Source: Clostridia bacterium
GTDB lineage: Bacteria; Bacillota; Clostridia; Christensenellales; Aristaeellaceae
DNA: 35,703 nucleotides
Assembly: GCA_017550035.1 (NCBI GenBank)
Contig: JAFYLS010000076.1
Location: 1-35,703 of the forward strand
Direction of reading: 5' to 3'
Shown here piece by piece: positions 23,729 to 31,745 of the stretch. The position numbers and the translations under genes are program-made. The first letter of the stretch is position 1. Each line of letters opens with the position of its first letter. Below the pieces are notes generated by a model, which saw nothing but the letters and a program-made list of their open reading frames with translations, was not told the DNA's origin and did not search any database.

Positions 23729-24846
23729 TAGTCGTTCCTCCTTATTTTGAGCATCAGCCGTTCATAACGTTTTTGTATCGGTGCAAGATCTGTGCTTTCT
23801 TTCTCCGCTCCCAGCATCAGTGCCTGCCTCGTATGTTTCAGTGCAGCATGCAGGTCCTTCAGACGATGTTCATACAGCTTTGCAAGGGCGATATGCACCT
23901 GAATATCGCTGCATTTGACGCACAGCGCATTTTCATATGCCTGCGCTGCCTGTTCAAATTCGCCTGTTCTGCGCAAACTTTCGGCAAGGCTGGTCTGAGC
24001 CATCCACACAGTGGCCCCTTTACTTGCAGCACGGTAGCATTTTCGCGCGCCTTCTATCTGGCCGCGTTTTTCATAAATCCTGCCAAGGCTGTATATATCC
24101 TCTCCGAACCCTGCATCCAGCGGAGATTCATGCAGTTTCATCAAGTGCCTGAGAATATCTGCAAGGGAAGCTATATCCTGCCTGTTATGGTCCAGCACAT
24201 CTTCCAAAAGGGATATATCCTTTTCCTTCAGATAGCGGAAATACCTTTCCGGCACCAATGCGCCAGGCAAATCATCCACACGCACGCGGCCCAATACCGC
24301 TTCTTCCAAAGCAGTCAGGTTGCATCTCTTTAAGCGCAGTTTCCACACACGCCGGGATGCGTGCAGCAAATCCAGATGAAACACAGGCTCCTTCAGGCGG
24401 ATACGCTGCATCACACCACGGGAGCGAAGCAAAGGCAAATCGAACGATAAGCCGTTAAAAGTACATAGAACGCTGCGTTTTTCCATTTCAGCAGCAACCT
24501 TTGTGAGCACATGTATCTCTTCGTCATAATCCCGCATCAGATACTGTTCCACAATCAGCTGGTCATTTTCAAAGAAACCTACGCCCACCAGAAAAGCTAC
24601 CGTTCCGGCACCGCCGGATAATCCGGTTGTTTCTGTATCCAGAAACAGGATCTCTTCCCTGCGTAAATCCTGCATGGAAACACCCTGCATCAGGGAAAGC
24701 ACCTGTCCGGAGAGCCGAAACGGCAAATATTGATCTGCCGGAGCATAACAATGGCGCCTGCACAAGCAATCACCGGACTGCGGTGCTGCAGGCTTACTGG
24801 CAAGAGGAGCTGCGCTTCTCAGCTTATCCCGCAAAGATACCGCCAT
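23728..24846 (-). CDS. YprB-like DEDD exonuclease with C-terminal TPR repeats
   Basis: A 372-residue protein with an RNase H-like 3'-5' exonuclease domain (about 60-240) of the YprB type. DEDDh residues are visible: D70 and E72 in FLDTETTGL, D136 in FNGLSFDLPLL, and H220-x3-D224 in DHNRQDIASL. A Cys/His cluster (C27, C29, C33) precedes it. Residues about 245-365 form TPR repeats (YSLGRIYEKRGQIEGARKCY, EFEQAAQAYENAL). In Bacillus, YprB sits beside the helicase YprA in a DNA-repair-linked pair; no helicase gene is adjacent here. It is translationally coupled to a TPR protein downstream. GGAG lies 9 bases before the ATG. Confidence 0.88.
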   Translation of the reverse strand: MAVSLRDKLRSAAPLASKPAAPQSGDCLCRRHCYAPADQYLPFRLSGQVLSLMQGVSMQDLRREEILFLDTETTGLSGGAGTVAFLVGVGFFENDQLIVEQYLMRDYDEEIHVLTKVAAEMEKRSVLCTFNGLSFDLPLLRSRGVMQRIRLKEPVFHLDLLHASRRVWKLRLKRCNLTALEEAVLGRVRVDDLPGALVPERYFRYLKEKDISLLEDVLDHNRQDIASLADILRHLMKLHESPLDAGFGEDIYSLGRIYEKRGQIEGARKCYRAASKGATVWMAQTSLAESLRRTGEFEQAAQAYENALCVKCSDIQVHIALAKLYEHRLKDLHAALKHTRQALMLGAEKESTDLAPIQKRYERLMLKIRRND

Positions 24847-24872
24847 AAGCTCTTTCTCCGTTCATCGATCCA

Positions 24873-25685
24873 TTAATAAAACATGGAATAGTCTTCTTCC
24901 CCGTCTTCGCTGACATCTACCACAAGAATTTCATTGGGACGGGCGCGGACTTTCAGCAGTTCGTCAAAGGTCATCCCCAATTTTTCATATTCAGCAATAT
25001 AGTTCTGCCAGTCTTCGGTGAATTCCTCCAGGCACAGATGCTGCTGATACATATACTTCGCCACTTCTTTTCCGACATATCTCAAATGCCAAGGTTCGTA
25101 CTTAATCTGGGTAAGTTCTTCCTTATCCGCTTCATAACGAATTACAAACCCAAATTCATGACAATGAGCTGCCAGCCACTGTGCTTCTTCCGTGCGGGCA
25201 AATTTCTCATTCATTCCGTCTTTCTGGGTCCATTCGTAATTGAGTACGTCCACGCCCAATCCCGTCTGATGATCGCTTGCCCCCGGATAAGCCACCAGCT
25301 CATCATCATAACCCATTTTATCCAGACGATTGTAATACATGGTATTTTGTGTGCTGTAGCTTCTGTATGCGCTCTTCACATACAATTTATATCCGTCGTT
25401 TTCGGCTTCCACAAACATGCGTTCCAGCGCTTCTGCAGCTTCTTTGCGCAGTTCATCATCGGCTACCACGCTTCTCAGCTTCATTTCGACCAGATCTTTG
25501 GGCGCATATTTAGAATCCAGCAGATTCTCTTTATTGGCTAATGTGATATAGCCGTTGTTGTTTGCCAATATTTCGGGAGATATGGGATATGTCCACTCCG
25601 GAACATTTTCAGAATGACCCGTATGCACGAGCAGCGTCATCACACAAATCAGAAATATTTTTATACAGCGTCTGATGCTGCTCAC
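24873..25685 (-). CDS. VanY-type D-Ala-D-Ala carboxypeptidase (copy 1)
   Basis: A 270-residue exported M15B peptidase. After a signal peptide (about 1-25) the zinc and catalytic residues are seen in SDHQTGLGVDV (H139, D146) and YEPWHLRYVG (E197, H200), with R108 in SAYRSY likely to bind the substrate carboxylate. An acidic 45-residue C-terminal tail (EEFTEDWQNYIAEYEKLG to the end) is absent from copy 2. Start is GTG at 25685, overlapping the upstream copy's stop as GTGA, so both are translated from one mRNA. The enzyme trims stem peptides of the wall; a vancomycin-resistance role is not implied, as no vanH/A/X genes are present. Confidence 0.93.
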   Translation of the reverse strand: MSSIRRCIKIFLICVMTLLVHTGHSENVPEWTYPISPEILANNNGYITLANKENLLDSKYAPKDLVEMKLRSVVADDELRKEAAEALERMFVEAENDGYKLYVKSAYRSYSTQNTMYYNRLDKMGYDDELVAYPGASDHQTGLGVDVLNYEWTQKDGMNEKFARTEEAQWLAAHCHEFGFVIRYEADKEELTQIKYEPWHLRYVGKEVAKYMYQQHLCLEEFTEDWQNYIAEYEKLGMTFDELLKVRARPNEILVVDVSEDGEEDYSMFY

Positions 25686-26356
25686 TCCTTTTCTTCAAGT
25701 AGCGCAAACTGCGCATTCCGCAATTCATCAATATAGTATTCCAGGGGAATATCCAGTTCATAAATACGCTGTGCGTGTTCCTTACCGACATACCTCAAAT
25801 GCCAGGGTTCATAGGCATAGCCTGTAATATCCGTCCACTCTTCTTTGTAGCGGATAATAAAGCCGAAACGATGACAATTTTGGGCCACCCAGGCACCTTC
25901 TTGTGTTCGGCCGAAACTGCTTTCCAGACCTATCTCACCCTGACATCCGATATCCATGGCAAGCCCCAATTGATGTTCACTTGTACCGGGAGGGGCCACA
26001 AGCAGCATAGCCGCTTTTTTTCCTACACTATCTACCTTCCGCGAAAAAATATTGCTCTGGGTTCGATAGCTTCGGTAACCCGAAATAGCAACCAGCGTAT
26101 ATCCCTGCTCTTCTTTTGCCGCTGCAAACAGCTGCTCCAGCGCATGGGCCGCTTCTTGTCGCATCATGACCGTATTTCCTGTTCTTTTAACGTCCGGAAG
26201 CACCAAATCTTCCGGTACATAATCTGCAGACACAGCAAAATCGCGGTTCACCAGAAACAGGTTACCGCCCAAGTTCATTTCACTGACATAACCGGTCAAA
26301 GTGCTTTCTCCCAGTGAAAGCATCAGGAGGAAAAGCGATAGCAGTCGCTGCAGCAT
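25682..26356 (-). CDS. VanY-type D-Ala-D-Ala carboxypeptidase (copy 2)
   Basis: A 224-residue paralog of the gene directly downstream. It has a signal-like start (LLSLFLLMLSLG), SEHQLGLAMDI (H128, D135), YEPWHLRYVG (E183, H186) and ISGYRSYRTQ, so all zinc and catalytic residues of the M15B family are kept. Copy 2 lacks the acidic tail of copy 1. The frame is open to a TTG at 26368, but ATG at 26356 has GGAGG 5 bases upstream. No clear promoter is seen in the 75 bases behind hflX, so it may be read through from there. The pair probably arose by tandem duplication and has diverged outside the active site. Confidence 0.93.
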   Translation of the reverse strand: MLQRLLSLFLLMLSLGESTLTGYVSEMNLGGNLFLVNRDFAVSADYVPEDLVLPDVKRTGNTVMMRQEAAHALEQLFAAAKEEQGYTLVAISGYRSYRTQSNIFSRKVDSVGKKAAMLLVAPPGTSEHQLGLAMDIGCQGEIGLESSFGRTQEGAWVAQNCHRFGFIIRYKEEWTDITGYAYEPWHLRYVGKEHAQRIYELDIPLEYYIDELRNAQFALLEEKE

Positions 26357-26431
26357 TTGTGCCTCCAAACATTGTCATATGATAAAACGGAATGAAACGG
26401 CTTCTTATTCCCCAAAAACTATATTGATCTA

Positions 26432-28225
26432 TCAGTTTTCGATTCGAGAAAAATAGTGCGCGCCATATCGGGCAGATAGCTGACCCAGATCTTCCTGTTT
26501 CAACGCAATGCGGATACGGGTTCCGTTGTCTTCATAGGTTTCATCCAGTACACGGCCTTTGCCGTGGAGCTCGCTGACCATGCGGTATTCGGAAAAAGGC
26601 ACCAGCACTTCAAAGATCTGCTCTGCAGCCCGGATGTGCCTTGCAATGGCAGACAGCAGCGTATCAATTCCTGTACCTGTTTTAGCCGAAATCCTCAATG
26701 CGCCGGGAATAATCACCGGTTTATCTCCGTTATCGGCATCACACTTATTCAGAACTTCAATTCGTGGCTGCGTATCGGCATGAAGCGTAGCAAGCACTTC
26801 CTCCACCACTTCACGCTGCTGATAAGTGTCGGGATTTGTAGCATCCGATACGATTACCAGCACATCAGCAAGAGCAGCTTCTTCCAGTGTGGAATGGAAT
26901 GCTTCCACCAGATCATGAGGCAGTTTGCTGATGAACCCGACCGTATCCACCAGCAGGAATTCACCGCCATCCGGCAGAGTCACCTTTCGGGAAACGGCAT
27001 CCAGCGTAGCAAACAGCTGGTTCTGTACATAAACGCCGGCATCCGTGATTTTATTTAGCAACGTGGATTTGCCTGTATTGGTATAACCCACCAAAGCCAC
27101 CACAGGGATAGCATTCTTTTCGCGGTTCTTACGGCGCAATTCGCGCTGCTTTTCCAGATTCGCCAGTTCACGCTTCAAATCGGTAATGCGGTCACGAATG
27201 CGTCTGCGGTCAATTTCCAACTTGCTTTCGCCAGGGCCGCGGGTGCCGATGCCGCCGCCCAGACGGGACATTACGAGACCCTGACCCATCAAACGGCCTG
27301 CACGGTATTTAAGCTGTGCAAGAGAAACCTGCAGTTTACCTTCGTTGCTCTTGGCACGCTGCGCAAAGATATCCAGAATCAGCGTAGTGCGGTCAATCAC
27401 CTTGACGCCGGTAGCTTCTTCCAGATTTCTGGTCTGAGCACCGGTCAATTCATCGTCCACGATGATCACGTCCGCATCCAGACTTTGCGCCGTCAGCTGC
27501 AAAGATGCAGCCTTTCCGCTGCCAACATACGTGGCAGTATCCGGCTTGGGGCGTTTCTGCAGTTCTTTCCCAACAACTTTTGCGCCGGCACTTTCTGCCA
27601 GTGCTTCCAATTCTTCCAGAGATTTTTCATTGTCAATGGAAATCAGCAGTGCTCTTTCCGGCTCGTCTGCCAAAGACTCATCTTCGCCCTGCATGACCAG
27701 TTCATCCGACTGAAGAATCTGTTCCATCCATGCACGCTGCGGCAGGCGCTTGAGCGGAACAATATCCGTTTCAATAATCGCCGGAACGCCCTTGGTTTTT
27801 TCGCCAAGAAATGCAGCGCTGACGCCGTTTACATGGCCTTTTTCATCAATACCCACTGCGCACATGGAATCCAGCATCAGACTTCGGAGTGCAGAAAGAT
27901 CGGGGCCGGAAAGCTGCGCGGTGCCATTGGGATGGGTATGGATACAGCGCACACAGGAAAGGCGGCGGGCATTGCGGCGCAAACGCCAGCTGCTCAGCGG
28001 CACACTGTCCGTCACGCCGATCACAATATCCAGTACATCATTATCACGGCTGATGTACATGGCAATTTCTCTGTTCAGCGCGCAGGAATAAGCCGCAAGG
28101 ATTTTCAAAAGCTCCTGCGGCGCAAATTCATCCAACTCAAAGGGATATTCATAGAGCATGGCCATCTCCTGCAAAGCAGAAGCGCGAATGCCCTCAATAT
28201 TGCCGTGAATCTGATTTTCTGCCAT
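26432..28225 (-). CDS. hflX: HflX GTPase with JAMM-like N-terminal region
   Basis: Ribosome-associated GTPase of 597 residues, about 190 longer than standard HflX. The HflX core (about 190-597) has the N-terminal nucleotide-binding domain (VGSGKAASLQ, DDELTGAQTRNLE), the glycine-rich linker GRLMGQGLVMSRLGGGIGTR, and the G motifs GYTNTGKST (380-388), DTVGF (427-431) and NKCD. HflX splits stalled or stress-inactivated ribosomes. The extra N-terminal part carries CIHTHPNGTAQLSGPDLSAL, which fits the JAMM/JAB metalloprotease motif HxHP-x6-SxxD (H96, H98, S106, D109), with E53 in NREIAMYIS as a possible catalytic Glu. AAAAGGA lies just before the ATG. It follows the iscU terminator. Confidence 0.95.
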   Translation of the reverse strand: MAENQIHGNIEGIRASALQEMAMLYEYPFELDEFAPQELLKILAAYSCALNREIAMYISRDNDVLDIVIGVTDSVPLSSWRLRRNARRLSCVRCIHTHPNGTAQLSGPDLSALRSLMLDSMCAVGIDEKGHVNGVSAAFLGEKTKGVPAIIETDIVPLKRLPQRAWMEQILQSDELVMQGEDESLADEPERALLISIDNEKSLEELEALAESAGAKVVGKELQKRPKPDTATYVGSGKAASLQLTAQSLDADVIIVDDELTGAQTRNLEEATGVKVIDRTTLILDIFAQRAKSNEGKLQVSLAQLKYRAGRLMGQGLVMSRLGGGIGTRGPGESKLEIDRRRIRDRITDLKRELANLEKQRELRRKNREKNAIPVVALVGYTNTGKSTLLNKITDAGVYVQNQLFATLDAVSRKVTLPDGGEFLLVDTVGFISKLPHDLVEAFHSTLEEAALADVLVIVSDATNPDTYQQREVVEEVLATLHADTQPRIEVLNKCDADNGDKPVIIPGALRISAKTGTGIDTLLSAIARHIRAAEQIFEVLVPFSEYRMVSELHGKGRVLDETYEDNGTRIRIALKQEDLGQLSARYGAHYFSRIEN

Positions 28226-28259
28226 ATTTTTCCTTTTCTACACAAAGGCCGCACAGCAG

Positions 28260-28282
28260 AAAAAGGCGGTGTGTACCGCCTT
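28260..28282 (-). terminator. Intrinsic terminator of the isc operon
   Basis: On the minus strand AAGGCGGT and ACCGCCTT pair around a 4-base loop and run into TTTTT. It overlaps the last bases of the iscU stop region, separating the operon from hflX. Confidence 0.85.
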
Positions 28283-28679
28283 ATTCTTCCGGATGTGCCT
28301 TGCGATAATCGTCGATAGCCGCATGAATTGCTTCTTCAGCCAGCAGAGAACAGTGCATCTTTACAGGGGGCAGACCATCCAGCGCATCCGCCACTGCCTT
28401 ATTGGTCAGGTTCCAGGCTTCTTCCAGCGTCTTTCCCTTTACAAGCTCGGTCGCCATGGAACTGGTGGCAATGGCAGCGCCGCAACCAAAGGTCTTGAAC
28501 TTTACATCCACAATGATGCCGTTCTCAACCTTGATGTACATTTTCATAATATCGCCGCACTTGGCATTTCCAACAGTGCCAACGCCGTCGGCATTTTCAA
28601 TTTCGCCCACATTGCGGGGATTGGCAAAATGGTCCATGACCTTTTCGCTGTACATGGTACCGTTTTTTTCATCGTACAT
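28281..28679 (-). CDS. iscU: Iron-sulfur cluster scaffold protein, IscU/NifU-N type
   Basis: A 132-residue scaffold on which [2Fe-2S] and [4Fe-4S] clusters are assembled from sulfur supplied by the desulfurase. The three ligand cysteines are C41 in NAKCGD (with D43), C66 in FGCGAAIATSS and C110 in KMHCSLLAEEA. The family start MYSEKVMDHFANPRNVGE is preceded by 8 extra residues; ATG at 28679 has GGAGG 10 bases upstream and is kept, though an internal ATG at residue 9 is possible. It lies 2 bases behind iscS and is last in iscR-iscS-iscU. No hscA, hscB or fdx genes follow, as usual in Gram-positives. Confidence 0.96.
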   Translation of the reverse strand: MYDEKNGTMYSEKVMDHFANPRNVGEIENADGVGTVGNAKCGDIMKMYIKVENGIIVDVKFKTFGCGAAIATSSMATELVKGKTLEEAWNLTNKAVADALDGLPPVKMHCSLLAEEAIHAAIDDYRKAHPEE

Positions 28680-28681
28680 AA

Positions 28682-29863
28682 TTATTTGGCCTCCTTGAGA
28701 ATCATTTCATAAAGCGGTGACATGTTTCGGAGCGTGTTAACGATGTTGGGCAATACACGCAGCACTTCATCCACTTCTTCCTCGGTGGTTTCGTCCGAAA
28801 GCGTAAGGCGCAGACTGCCGTGTGCAATTTCGTGAGGCAAGCCAATAGCCAGCAGCACATGGGAAGGATCCAGAGAACCGGAAGTGCAGGCAGAACCGGA
28901 AGATGCGGCAATACCGGCAAGATCCAGACGCAGCAGCAAGGCTTCACCTTCAATGTACTGCACAGAAACGTTCACGTTATTGGGCAGTCGGTTTTCTCTG
29001 TGACCGTTCAAACGAGTATAAGGAATACTTTCCAGGATACCGTTGATTAGCTTGTCCCGCAAAGCGATCTCGCGGGCAACTACCTCATCCAGATGGTCAT
29101 AAGCACGCTTCAGTGCAGCAGCAAGACCCACAATACCCGGCAGGTTTTCAGTACCAGCGCGCTTGCCCCGCTCCTGGGCACCGCCGTGCACCAGATAATT
29201 GAGGCGCACGCCTTTGCGTACATACAGCACGCCTACGCCCTTGGGGCCGCGGAATTTATGAGCGGACAGGGACAGCATGTCCACCTGCCAGTCATTCACA
29301 TTAATCGGCATAGCGCCTACAGCCTGTACAGCATCCGTATGAAACAGCACCTGATGTTCCTTTGCAATACGGCTGATTTCCTTCACCGGCTGAATGGTTC
29401 CGATTTCATTGTTGGCTGCCATAACGGTGATCAGACCGGTGTTTTCGTTAATGGCTTCTTCCAGCGCTTTCAGGTCGATCACACCTAATTCATCCACCGG
29501 CACATAAGTGACAGTAAAGCCCTGCTTTTCCAGCCATTCACAGGTATGAAGCACAGCATGATGCTCAATAGCGGAAGTGATGATGTGCGTTTTTCCTTTT
29601 TCCTTCATCTGGAAAGCAGCGCCTTTGATGGCCCAGTTATCGCTTTCCGAACCGCCGGAGGTAAAATAAATTTCCTGAGGTAATGCACCCAGAATCTCGG
29701 CCACCTGACGACGGGCATTTTCCAGTGCCCGCTTGGCTTCCCGTCCGTTGGAATGGATGCTGGAGGGGTTGCCGCCCACCTGGGTGAAATAAGGAATCAT
29801 CTGTTCCAGTACTTCGGGCGCAACAGAGGTTGTTGCGGCATTATCCATATAAATGCGTTTCAT
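28682..29863 (-). CDS. iscS: Cysteine desulfurase, NifS/IscS type
   Basis: A 393-residue PLP enzyme that takes sulfur from cysteine and passes it as persulfide to the IscU scaffold. PLP-binding K203 is in LSAHKFRGPKG, H101 or H102 in IEHHAV stacks on the cofactor, and catalytic C326 is in SSGSACTSGS on the mobile loop. YMDNAATTSVAPEV at the start and GGAQERGKRAGTEN are also typical of class I desulfurases. The ATG overlaps the iscR stop (ATGA), so the two are translationally coupled, with iscU directly behind. Confidence 0.97.
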   Translation of the reverse strand: MKRIYMDNAATTSVAPEVLEQMIPYFTQVGGNPSSIHSNGREAKRALENARRQVAEILGALPQEIYFTSGGSESDNWAIKGAAFQMKEKGKTHIITSAIEHHAVLHTCEWLEKQGFTVTYVPVDELGVIDLKALEEAINENTGLITVMAANNEIGTIQPVKEISRIAKEHQVLFHTDAVQAVGAMPINVNDWQVDMLSLSAHKFRGPKGVGVLYVRKGVRLNYLVHGGAQERGKRAGTENLPGIVGLAAALKRAYDHLDEVVAREIALRDKLINGILESIPYTRLNGHRENRLPNNVNVSVQYIEGEALLLRLDLAGIAASSGSACTSGSLDPSHVLLAIGLPHEIAHGSLRLTLSDETTEEEVDEVLRVLPNIVNTLRNMSPLYEMILKEAK

Positions 29864-30294
29864 TCATTTTCTCCTTCCACCTGTAAAGACACGTTGTTTT
29901 CCACCATATCTTTAAGGCTCACGCCTTTTAGCAAATCATTGATCTTGACAGTAAGATATTCCCAAACGCCGCGCGTTGGGCAATTTTCTCCGCGAGGGCA
30001 TGCATTCTTGGGTGCGCTGAGGCAATCAGAAAAATTTACCGGACCTTCCATGGCATCAATAATGTCCAGCACAGTAATATCACCAGGGTCTGCGGCCAGC
30101 TGATAACCGCCTTGCGCGCCTCGTACAGTGGTAACCAGTCCTGCACGGCGCAACGCTCCCAGCAGCTGTTCCAGATATTGTTCAGGCAATCCCAAATCTG
30201 CAATCGCTTTTAAGGATTGAGGGCCTTCCCCATCATGCTGCGCCAGAAAAACCATGGCATACAAACCGTATTTTCCCTTGGTTGACAGCTTCAA
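29860..30294 (-). CDS. iscR: Rrf2-family regulator IscR
   Basis: A 144-residue Fe-S-sensing transcription regulator of its own operon. An N-terminal winged helix-turn-helix (MKLSTKGKYGLYAMVFLA, SLKAIADLGLPEQYLEQLLGAL, VRGAQGGYQLA) is followed by the cluster-binding segment with C91, C99 and C105 (DCLSAPKNACPRGENCPTRG), matching the three-Cys pattern that holds [2Fe-2S] in IscR. The start is TTG, 6 bases behind GGAGGG. A palindrome of the IscR-box type covers the start of transcription, so the holo-protein probably represses iscRSU when clusters are abundant. Confidence 0.95.
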   Translation of the reverse strand: MKLSTKGKYGLYAMVFLAQHDGEGPQSLKAIADLGLPEQYLEQLLGALRRAGLVTTVRGAQGGYQLAADPGDITVLDIIDAMEGPVNFSDCLSAPKNACPRGENCPTRGVWEYLTVKINDLLKGVSLKDMVENNVSLQVEGENE

Positions 30295-30310
30295 GTTTCA
30301 CCCTCCTTTA

Positions 30311-30332
30311 ATTCCGACTTAATTTATCGGAT
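30311..30332. promoter_or_regulatory. IscR operator
   Basis: The sequence has CCGA and TCGG half-sites in ATTCCGACTTA / ATTTATCGGAT, like the Rrf2 site CCGACTAATTTAGTCGG. It lies directly downstream of the -10, covering about +4 to +25, a repressing position. Confidence 0.72.
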
Positions 30333-30342
30333 TTCCGCAAGT

Positions 30343-30371
30343 AGAATATCATGCTGAGGCATATCTGTCAA
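30343..30371 (-). promoter_or_regulatory. iscRSU promoter
   Basis: On the minus strand a consensus TTGACA (30366-30371), a 17-base spacer and TATTCT (30343-30348). Confidence 0.85.
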
Positions 30372-30420
30372 TACATTATTTCACATTTTGCGCATATTGA
30401 AACGGGCTTTTCTCTGTTCC

Positions 30421-31116
30421 TCAAAGATATGTATTCATATCTCTGAAAGTACGGTAAAACAAAGCTTCGGGTGAAAGCGTGATACGCACAGGCGGCATGC
30501 TTTCCGCTTCATGAAATACACCGTTTATTCGTTTGGTCCATTCCTGGTTGTAATAACCAGGTTTATAGTATGCCAGTGTCACATGAGGTGTCAGCCCCCA
30601 GGAAAGAGGTTTCACCGCATGAAAACGTTCATAAAGCGCCATCAAAGTCCCGCAGTCTTTTTCCCTTTCCGGTGCAAAACCCATGACGATACTAGTATTG
30701 ACCATACTGAAAACATGCGTGCTGACCATACGAATAGGCGGGATTCCTCTTTCTTTTATCTCCTCCAGCAATGCCTTTGCGCATTCTCCCGTATGCTTCA
30801 CCTCTTTCGCAATGACATATTCATCAGAAGAGCTGATCAGATCATGCAGCGTGATATGAAAAGTTTCCGGACTTATAGGCACAGCCAGGCATTCGCTGAT
30901 CCGGTGATGCAGAAGCACCTGACGTTTAGAAAGCGCCACCTTAACCTCATTGTCCAATTCGTAGATCACTGTATTACCGAAATAAGGTTTCAATCCGCCC
31001 CATGCATCTACTTTTGCTTCCAAGCCTGCAGAAGTCGAAAAACCATATTCATGCGGCAAGCTGTCGCGTTGAAAACCATCCACGCGATCATGAAACGTCT
31101 GCAAGCTTTCTACCAT
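30421..31116 (-). CDS. 2H phosphoesterase-like protein (LigT superfamily)
   Basis: A 231-residue protein with the two HxT motifs of the 2H phosphoesterase superfamily: H87-I-T89 in FHITLHD and H178-V-T180 in PHVTLAYYKPG. Members open cyclic nucleotide phosphates or process RNA 2'-5' and 2',3'-cyclic ends; the specific substrate cannot be read here. The N-terminal 80 residues are longer than in minimal LigT proteins. The frame begins at a TTG, but ATG at 31116, 10 bases behind GAGAGGGG, is preferred. It is flanked by the scpB terminator upstream and a 120-base gap to iscR downstream, and looks like a single-gene unit without a clear promoter. Confidence 0.84.
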   Translation of the reverse strand: MVESLQTFHDRVDGFQRDSLPHEYGFSTSAGLEAKVDAWGGLKPYFGNTVIYELDNEVKVALSKRQVLLHHRISECLAVPISPETFHITLHDLISSSDEYVIAKEVKHTGECAKALLEEIKERGIPPIRMVSTHVFSMVNTSIVMGFAPEREKDCGTLMALYERFHAVKPLSWGLTPHVTLAYYKPGYYNQEWTKRINGVFHEAESMPPVRITLSPEALFYRTFRDMNTYL

Positions 31117-31152
31117 AATCAATCTGCCCCTCTCAGTGTTCTATCATACAGA

Positions 31153-31183
31153 AAAAGCGGAAGCCATTGCAGCTTCCGCTTTT
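31153..31183 (-). terminator. Intrinsic terminator of the scp operon
   Basis: AAAAGCGGAAGC and GCTTCCGCTTTT pair around a 7-base loop; on the minus strand TTTTTCTG follows. It begins 5 bases past the scpB stop. Confidence 0.9.
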
Positions 31184-31187
31184 CTTT

Positions 31188-31742
31188 TCAAGGAACCAGC
31201 GGTTCCTCCATTGCAATCTGCTTTTCCTGCGTCAGTTCTTCAGGCAAAGGCAGGTCATCCAGCGTCTGCAATCCGAAATGAGACAAAAATTCATCTGTTG
31301 TTCCGTACAGAATAGGACGGCCCAGCGTTTCCTTGCGCCCTACTTCTTCGATCAGCCCTTTATTGACCAGAGACTGTACCGAATAATCACATTTCACACC
31401 GCGCACAGCTTCGATCTCCATTTTTGTAACCGGCTGACGATAGGCTACCACTGCCAGTGTTTCCATAGCAGATTGGGAGAGCGACTGTTTCTGAACGGGC
31501 TGCAGCAGCCGCTCTACATAAGGTGCATAATCAGCACGTGTAGTCAACTGCACATGTCCGCCAAAGCGCTTCAAATAAATTCCGCGGCGATGGAAAGCGC
31601 AGTCATTATCCAGCATATCCACGGCAGCATTTACTTCCAATTCCGTAGCCTCAAGAGCACGCTGCAGTTCTTTGAGTTCTACAGGTTCTCCCGCCACAAA
31701 CAAAATAGCTTCTATCACATGGGACAGTTCCTTGATTTCCAT
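31188..31742 (-). CDS. scpB: Segregation and condensation protein B
   Basis: A 184-residue kleisin-associated subunit of the SMC-ScpAB complex, which compacts and separates chromosomes. It has two winged-helix domains; the signatures EAILFVAGEPVELKELQRAL, QSAMETLAVVAYRQPVTKMEIEAVRGV and LVNKGLIEEVGRKETLGRPILYGTT are characteristic. It lies 3 bases behind scpA and ends at a strong terminator as the last gene of the unit. The smc gene is not in this window. Confidence 0.97.
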   Translation of the reverse strand: MEIKELSHVIEAILFVAGEPVELKELQRALEATELEVNAAVDMLDNDCAFHRRGIYLKRFGGHVQLTTRADYAPYVERLLQPVQKQSLSQSAMETLAVVAYRQPVTKMEIEAVRGVKCDYSVQSLVNKGLIEEVGRKETLGRPILYGTTDEFLSHFGLQTLDDLPLPEELTQEKQIAMEEPLVP

Positions 31743-31745
31743 GCT

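Noticed and set aside
24873..26356. Vancomycin resistance cluster
   Set aside because: Only VanY-type carboxypeptidases are present; no ligase, VanH, VanX or sensor-regulator genes are seen.
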